Source: Symbiodinium natans (taxonomy: Eukaryota > Sar > Dinophyceae > Suessiales > Symbiodiniaceae). Taken from it: 64,000 nucleotides of DNA. Where the stretch lies: assembly GCA_905221605.1 (NCBI GenBank), contig CAJNDS010002749.1, positions 117,501 to 181,500 of the forward strand. Reading direction: 5' to 3'. Under the pieces are notes generated by a model. That model had not been told where the DNA came from and made no database searches. It saw only the letters and a program-made list of their open reading frames with translations. Positions 59,010 through 64,000 of this stretch are shown here, one piece after another. How positions within the stretch are numbered: the stretch's first letter is position 1; the number at the start of each line of letters is the position of its first letter. Position numbers and translations under genes: made by a program.

Positions 59010-61190
59010 GCGCCGGAGTTGGAAATCTTAGGGGGGGAAGCTTTTGGTGGGTATCTTTCGCGGTCTAACATTCACTTGGTGCGATGTTGTCTGTGTCTTG
59101 AGATGCGGGTTTGATCCAGCATGCGCTGACATTTACACACTCGCGAAACCCTGCCGCACATACTAGCAGCCGGACTGCCCTCAACTCGCTGCACCTTAAG
59201 CCCAAGAAGCACTTCTGAGACCCTCGACACTCAAAGCCACAAACCCTAGCACTCAATCCCTACCCTTTGCTCGACATTGGCTTTTTTTGTGAGGAAGTGT
59301 CACCCATGCTTCGATGAAAACTGGCACCGAACATGTGGGCTCCCTCAACCTTACGAACCCAAACCCTAAACCCTAAACCCTAAACCCTAAACCCTAAACC
59401 CTAAACCCTAAACCCTAAACCCTAAACCCTAAAGCCTAAACCCTAAAGCCTAAAGCCTAAACCCTAAACTAAACCCTCAACCCTCAACCCTAAACCCTAA
59501 AGCTACAAGCCTCAAAAAGAGTTTATGTAGGCTTTTGAGGGGCCCACGGCACCAAAACTGAAAGACATGCTCAGGATGCTTCGCACTTGAGCTCTGCACG
59601 GTTTACGCAGCCTTTTAACTTGTGGGGTTTATAGGGTTTAGGGTTTAGGGCCTAGGGCTTGAGGCCTCCTTCAAAAGGGCTCATGATTCCGATCAAGCTT
59701 TGCACCCACATATTCGAAAGACTCGACAGGGCTTTAGGGCGATCACCTTCAGAGGGATCACACCACAGACTTGTGTAGGTCTGGCGCTTGCGACTCTTGG
59801 CTTCGCGGAGTCGCTCCCCCCGCCTAAACTTGTCAAAGTTTCGGTCTGACCCTGTGCAACACAGTTTAAGAAACTCCTTTTTGCCCATGCCCCTCAAAAA
59901 GAACTCTTAAAGGAACCTCCATTCTACTCCAGATAGACTCTAAGAGAGTTGTCCGGGTGTGGAGTTTCGGGGGTCAAGCCATTTTGTAGTCAGAAGCCTA
60001 TTCGAGGTCTTCCTGAGAGGGATAATGCCCTTCCAGCATATTAGAAGATAGAAAAGTTTCTAATTGAGATTTTATGATTTTTCAATTAGAAATGTATTTA
60101 GTTTATAAGGGGCCCTATGAATTCATATTAAGATAGCGAGCCCCATGAATAATGATAATATGAAGAGATGTGTGACTAACCGCATGAATTCTCTACAGGA
60201 TCATGATGGACGCTTCTCTCTTCTACAATCTCATAGTGTTATTATCATGACGGCGCAATCATAATATCTTTGTGTGCGCCTTTAATATACTAATAATACA
60301 CCCGGGCTCACTGTAATTCTCTTAATATATGCCCGGGAATTCTCGTAATAATACTAAATATCCGGGGCTTACAGTATATTTATTCTTGCCCCGGGGAACG
60401 TTATGATAATATTATTCACGGCCCCAAAGGACTTATAATATTGGGCCGTGAGAACTAAACCAATAAAGTGAAGATAATATCAATTATTAATGCGTTTGTA
60501 AGTGAACGAAGTGAGTGCACGAAACGTACGAATAATATGAACGAAACACGAAGAGAGCAGTGAATTAGAGAACGAAATGAGGGACGGGTCTCAAAGTTGG
60601 GTCTTTCGGGCAGGAGGATCCTAAGAAGAATTGAGGCATAATCCTTTTCCCTCAGTTTAGGACCTTTATGTTTGCTGGGTCCCCTCAAATTCAAGCCCAA
60701 ACCAAGTCGTTTGGGGGATGCCTACTTTTCCCCCGGCAGGCAAGGAGTGGAATGAGGGGTGCCATCGTTGAAGGGGGGCTCAGGACATGCCAGTTGTCTA
60801 GTCTCGGGATGCAACCAGCCCTAAACCCTAAACCCTAAACCCGAGACCCCAGCTTCCAACCTTTCCCCCTTTCTGTCGACAGCTGACCCTTCATCGACAG
60901 GGTCACGCAAGAACACCAGAGTGTACAAAACCGCTTACTCCGATCTACATGCAGACCAAGGCATATACCCTCTCTGAAAAGGAGAGTGCGGCGACGGGTA
61001 TCCGAACACGAACATCCTGACTCGGAAGATTCTGCATGAAGCAGCTCCGGGATCACAGGGGAGAGGCGGCGCCGACCCAGCGCCCCTAAACACCAAACGC
61101 CCGCACGCTGAACCCTAAACCCCCATACATCCCTCAACCCGGTTGAAAAACCCAAAGGCTTCAACCCCCGAACCCTCAACCCCCCAAACC
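59010..61190. other. Intergenic stretch, no supported gene
   Basis: CCCTAAA tract at 59360-59500 with CCTAAAG variants, and an AT-rich part at 60050-60600 with repeated CCCGGG-type words and ACGAA words like those at 46060-46440. No exon or RNA gene was recognised. Confidence 0.5.
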
Positions 61191-61191
61191 C

Positions 61192-61380
61192 TCAAGACCC
61201 CGCAGCCCCTAAACCCACAGAGTCTCGAAGCCGTTTGTTGAACTCAAAAAAATCCGAGAGAACCGAGCCGTGGTGGTGGCAGCGCTCAGAGAGTTTCTGC
61301 TCAGGAACCCAGATTTCAGACAGCCTTGCGCCATTGAAGTTGAAGATGTACGGCTGTTGGGCTTTTTCCGAGTGTCGTCG
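61192..61380 (-). CDS. Possible last exon of a SnoaL/NTF2-like protein
   Basis: The minus-strand frame reads QQPYIFNFNGARLSEIWVPE and then SDFFEFNKRLRD before TGA at 61192. The IFxFNGxxxxEIW pattern resembles the last strands of SnoaL-like (NTF2-fold) small-molecule enzymes. No upstream exon was found and no AG|G start is obvious. The plus strand is also open here (REFLLRNPDFRQ), so strand is not certain. Confidence 0.3.
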   Translation of the reverse strand, partial: RRHSEKAQQPYIFNFNGARLSEIWVPEQKLSERCHHHGSVLSDFFEFNKRLRDSVGLGAAGS

Positions 61381-61639
61381 CTTAGGGTGCAGATTTGGCT
61401 TTAGAGGTTAAGGTTTAGGGGTTGAGGTAATTCGCATCGGCTTCCAGCCGAGAGCGTCTAGAACAAGCAGACCAGGATAAGTCTCCTTCCCCCCCTTCTC
61501 AACCCCCCCCCTCCCCCCTGTGCCCGCATCGTTTGGAGGAGCCAGCCGCAGACCGTTGGGGGACTCTGCCAGGAAGACCCTGGCAGGAAGAATTCTCTGC
61601 GCACGCAACTGTTTTGTTTGGGGGTGGGGCTATGCCTAT

Positions 61640-62635
61640 TGTAGTTCCTTTTTGGGTTTGTTAAAGGGGATCCCAGTATCGGGTCTGGGTCTAGATCAGG
61701 TGTGCTTTCAATGGGAGGTTAGTAAGAAAGGAGCCCCGGAACCGCCCTTTTTGCATCCGGACTTCTGTGGGTATCGCCCTAAACACTGCACTAAGGCCCA
61801 AAAAACCCTGAAACCCAAACTGCAGGGTGGGTGCTAGGCTCGTGCTATGGCTGCGGCTGTCGCGGGCTGCTTGCAGAGCATCATCATCTTTTCTGACCTG
61901 GCGACCAACACAATCACATAATCTGCAGTCAAGCCAGTATGTAGGGGGCCGAAAAAGAGACCTAGACATTGCCATACAAGGGACTTTTCTTTTCCCCCCC
62001 CCCAACCGGAGGATCTCTATGCTCAGGTGCTAGTTCTTGGGCCCCAGGATGGCCAAAATTCGCACTGCACCCGGTGTAGACTTGCACTTCTACACAGATA
62101 CCGCCCTCAACCGCCTCACGGCTGCAGCGTGCACCGAAAATCACAGGGATGCTGTAACTCTTGCCTTCGCGCTTCGGGGCCTTGTCCGGTTCTGGGGAGC
62201 TTTGCTCCGGGATTTTGCCGCACTTTGGCCTTTTGACCCATCCAGTCGCCGCAGCGCCCGCGAGTGCTTGTCACCCGCTTCGCTGCAGCTGGCTCCCAGC
62301 ACTTCGTGCGAAGCCTTTCTGTACAAAACGGGCCAGGCGAAAGAGCAGGAAAAAGGCAAAGAACTGCGGGGTGAGCTACTGTCACGCCGTCCTGCTGTGA
62401 GCCGACTCAGACACTACACTAGATATCGGAGCAGATCCGGAAACGGAAGTCACAAGAGAAGGCTTCACAACTCTGACTGCTTCGCCAACTCCTGCTTCTG
62501 AGGGCGGCACGAAATTGCCCCAAAACCCTCGCCAAGCGAAACTGTACACTGTAAACATCCCTTGGCCAAGGAGAGCCGGGCTGCGAGAAACTTGTGTGCC
62601 CGCTTGACGGAAAATGTTGGCTGGACACCGCAAGT
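61640..62635. other. Unassigned stretch with an open plus-strand frame
   Basis: The plus-strand frame from ~62037 to 62501 starts MAKIRTAPGVDLHFYTD after a C-run and stays open for 154 codons, but codon use and composition become irregular. No domain was recognised and no junctions could be placed. Confidence 0.3.
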
Positions 62636-62643
62636 GTCTACTC

Positions 62644-64000
62644 TTAACAGTTCAAAGAGTACTTGAAGTAGCTGAGGTTCATGCAGACGCTCGCCGGCAG
62701 CTTGTTTTGCGACAAGTCAACATCCGCATACTCTGGCAGCTGATCAAAGATGCCAGGAGGAAGCACGGACAGGTTGTTGTGCGATAGGTCCAGCTTCAAC
62801 AGCGAGGTCAGCCCACTAAACATGCCCGGAGGAAGGGAGGTCAGGTTGTTGTTCCCCAGGTACAAGGCAAATAAACTGCTGAGGTTATTGAAGACGCCGG
62901 CAGGAAGGGAGCTGAGGTTGTTGGAATCCAAGAACATGCCCTTCCTTGAGGACGCAATGAACCCTAAAATTGGGGCCTAGACCCTACACTACGATAATTT
63001 CCTATTAGGTATATGAACCATAAACCCTTCCAGGGTTCATAATTCGTCCCCAAGGTTCAGATGCGTTAGCCCTCGGAACGCATCTGGAGCCACCGAGCTG
63101 ATATTCTGCTTCGATAGACTCGCCCAGGTACCATGTGGGAACCTGGGGCAGCTCTCCAACCTCCGCAGGCCCAGGTCGTCCGGGCGAGTGCAGATGCATG
63201 GGCCGCAGGCCAGATGGGCCGGCAAGTTCAATGTGATCAGCGCCGTCAAGTTCTGGAAGAGGCTCGGGGACAGAGAAGCGAAGTCATTGTCCCCCAAATG
63301 CAAGGACTCTAACCGGCTCAAGTCGTCAAACATGCCTGAAGGGAGGGCAGTCAGCGCGTTGGACTCCAAACTCAGGTGCTCCAGACTCGTCAGTATGTCA
63401 AAGATGCCCGGAGGCAGTGATGTCAGAGCCATGGAATTCAAACTCAGGGTGGACAGCGAGGTCAAGTCTGCAAACAGATCCTGCGGAAGGCTGACAACTG
63501 CGTTGCCGTCTAGACGCAGGACCAGCAGCGCGTCCAGGCCAGCGAAGAGGTCTGGCGGCAGCGAACTCAGCTTGTTGTGCTCCAAGCTGAGATCCTCTAG
63601 CCTCGTCAGCTTGTGAAAAAGCTCGGGAGGCAGGGAGGCCAGGTCGTTGTCAGACAAGGAAAGCGTGTTCAGATTGGAAATCTTGTTGAAGACGCTCGCA
63701 GCAAGGTCTGCCAGTTTGTTGCCATGCAGGTATAGGTGCTCCAAGCCAATCAGCTTGTCAAAGATGCCTGCAGGCAGCGAAGACAGCCTGTTGCCTTGCA
63801 AGCGCAGCGTCTGCAGAGTTGTGAGCTCATCAAAGATACCTTCCGGCAGCGAGGCCAGCCTGTTGTCAGACAAGTACAACTCCCGAAGCAAGCTGAGCTC
63901 GCGCAGCGCCCCTGCGGCGATACTGCCGAGACTGAGCTCAGCTAAGTCCAGTCGCAATCCAGGAGGGCAGGATTCCAACCTTTTGGGCTCGCAGGGTGCA
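62644..64000 (-). CDS. Leucine-rich-repeat protein (5' end outside window)
   Basis: Two exons: 63059-64000 (continuing off the window) and 62644-62944, TAA at 62644. Over a dozen 24-residue LRRs of the form LxxLxLxxNxLxxLPxGxFDxL, similar to variable-lymphocyte-receptor/bacterial-type LRRs common in dinoflagellates. An N-terminal Cys cap (CEPKRLESCPPGL) is visible at the window edge. A short Cys-containing break (CGPCICTRPDD) separates two LRR blocks. The chain ends soon after the last repeat (CMNLSYFKYSLNC). Probably secreted or surface-exposed and protein-binding; the partner is unknown. Confidence 0.85.
62945..63058 (-). mobile_element. Introner family A, copy 6, inside an LRR unit
   Basis: 114 bases, CCTTGGGGACG...CTCAAG with target GAA. 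GA...AG excision gives FRGLTHLKGMFLDSNNL, restoring the exact 24-residue LRR spacing (F..L..L..M.L..N.L). Shifting the junction to other bases breaks that spacing. Confidence 0.93.

Overview
ORGANISM. The window looks like nuclear DNA of a dinoflagellate (Symbiodiniaceae or Polarella-like). Evidence seen: all supported genes are split into many small exons and all lie on the minus strand; introns start with GT, GC or GA and end AG with a G after the junction; many introns are short inverted-repeat elements with target-site duplications (introners); and TTTAGGG/CCCTAAA repeats are spread through introns and intergenic DNA. GT/GC/GA donors, introners and one-way gene arrays are known dinoflagellate traits. 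Species is not determined, and everything was read by eye without database searches.

LAYOUT (transcription runs right to left). 2.5-14.9 kb: ABCG-type transporter gene in more than 20 micro-exons. 14.9-19.8 kb: no supported gene. 19.8-34.0 kb: a 32-exon gene whose spliced reading frame stays open for about 1,240 codons. 36.3-42.3 kb: mucin-like single-pass surface protein with a cytoplasmic tail. 42.4-47.2 kb: repeats, no supported gene. 47.2-49.3 kb: multi-pass membrane protein with a TIR-like block. 49.4-54.1 kb: repeats and one exon-like block. 54.1-55.2 kb: broken SRCR-domain gene. 55.7-59.0 kb: GT61-like glycosyltransferase, 6 exons, 649 codons. 61.2-61.4 kb: possible SnoaL-like exon. 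62.6-64.0 kb: leucine-rich-repeat protein, 5' end outside the window.

MAIN RESULT. The 19.8-34.0 kb gene joins, in one frame, an AccD-like beta carboxyltransferase, an AccA-like alpha carboxyltransferase, a pyruvate-carboxylase-type carboxyltransferase and a biotin carrier domain with its AMKME lysine. It has no biotin carboxylase (ATP-grasp) domain. That is the part list and order of Propionibacterium transcarboxylase (12S, 5S, 1.3S), but in a single chain and with an acetyl-CoA-type 12S part. The inferred reaction is oxaloacetate + acetyl-CoA <=> pyruvate + malonyl-CoA, without ATP.

SECOND RESULT. The reading frames of six genes can be rejoined across introner copies to the base. They give one rule: intron = G[T/C/A]...AG, next exon begins with G, and the donor dinucleotide comes from the duplicated target site.
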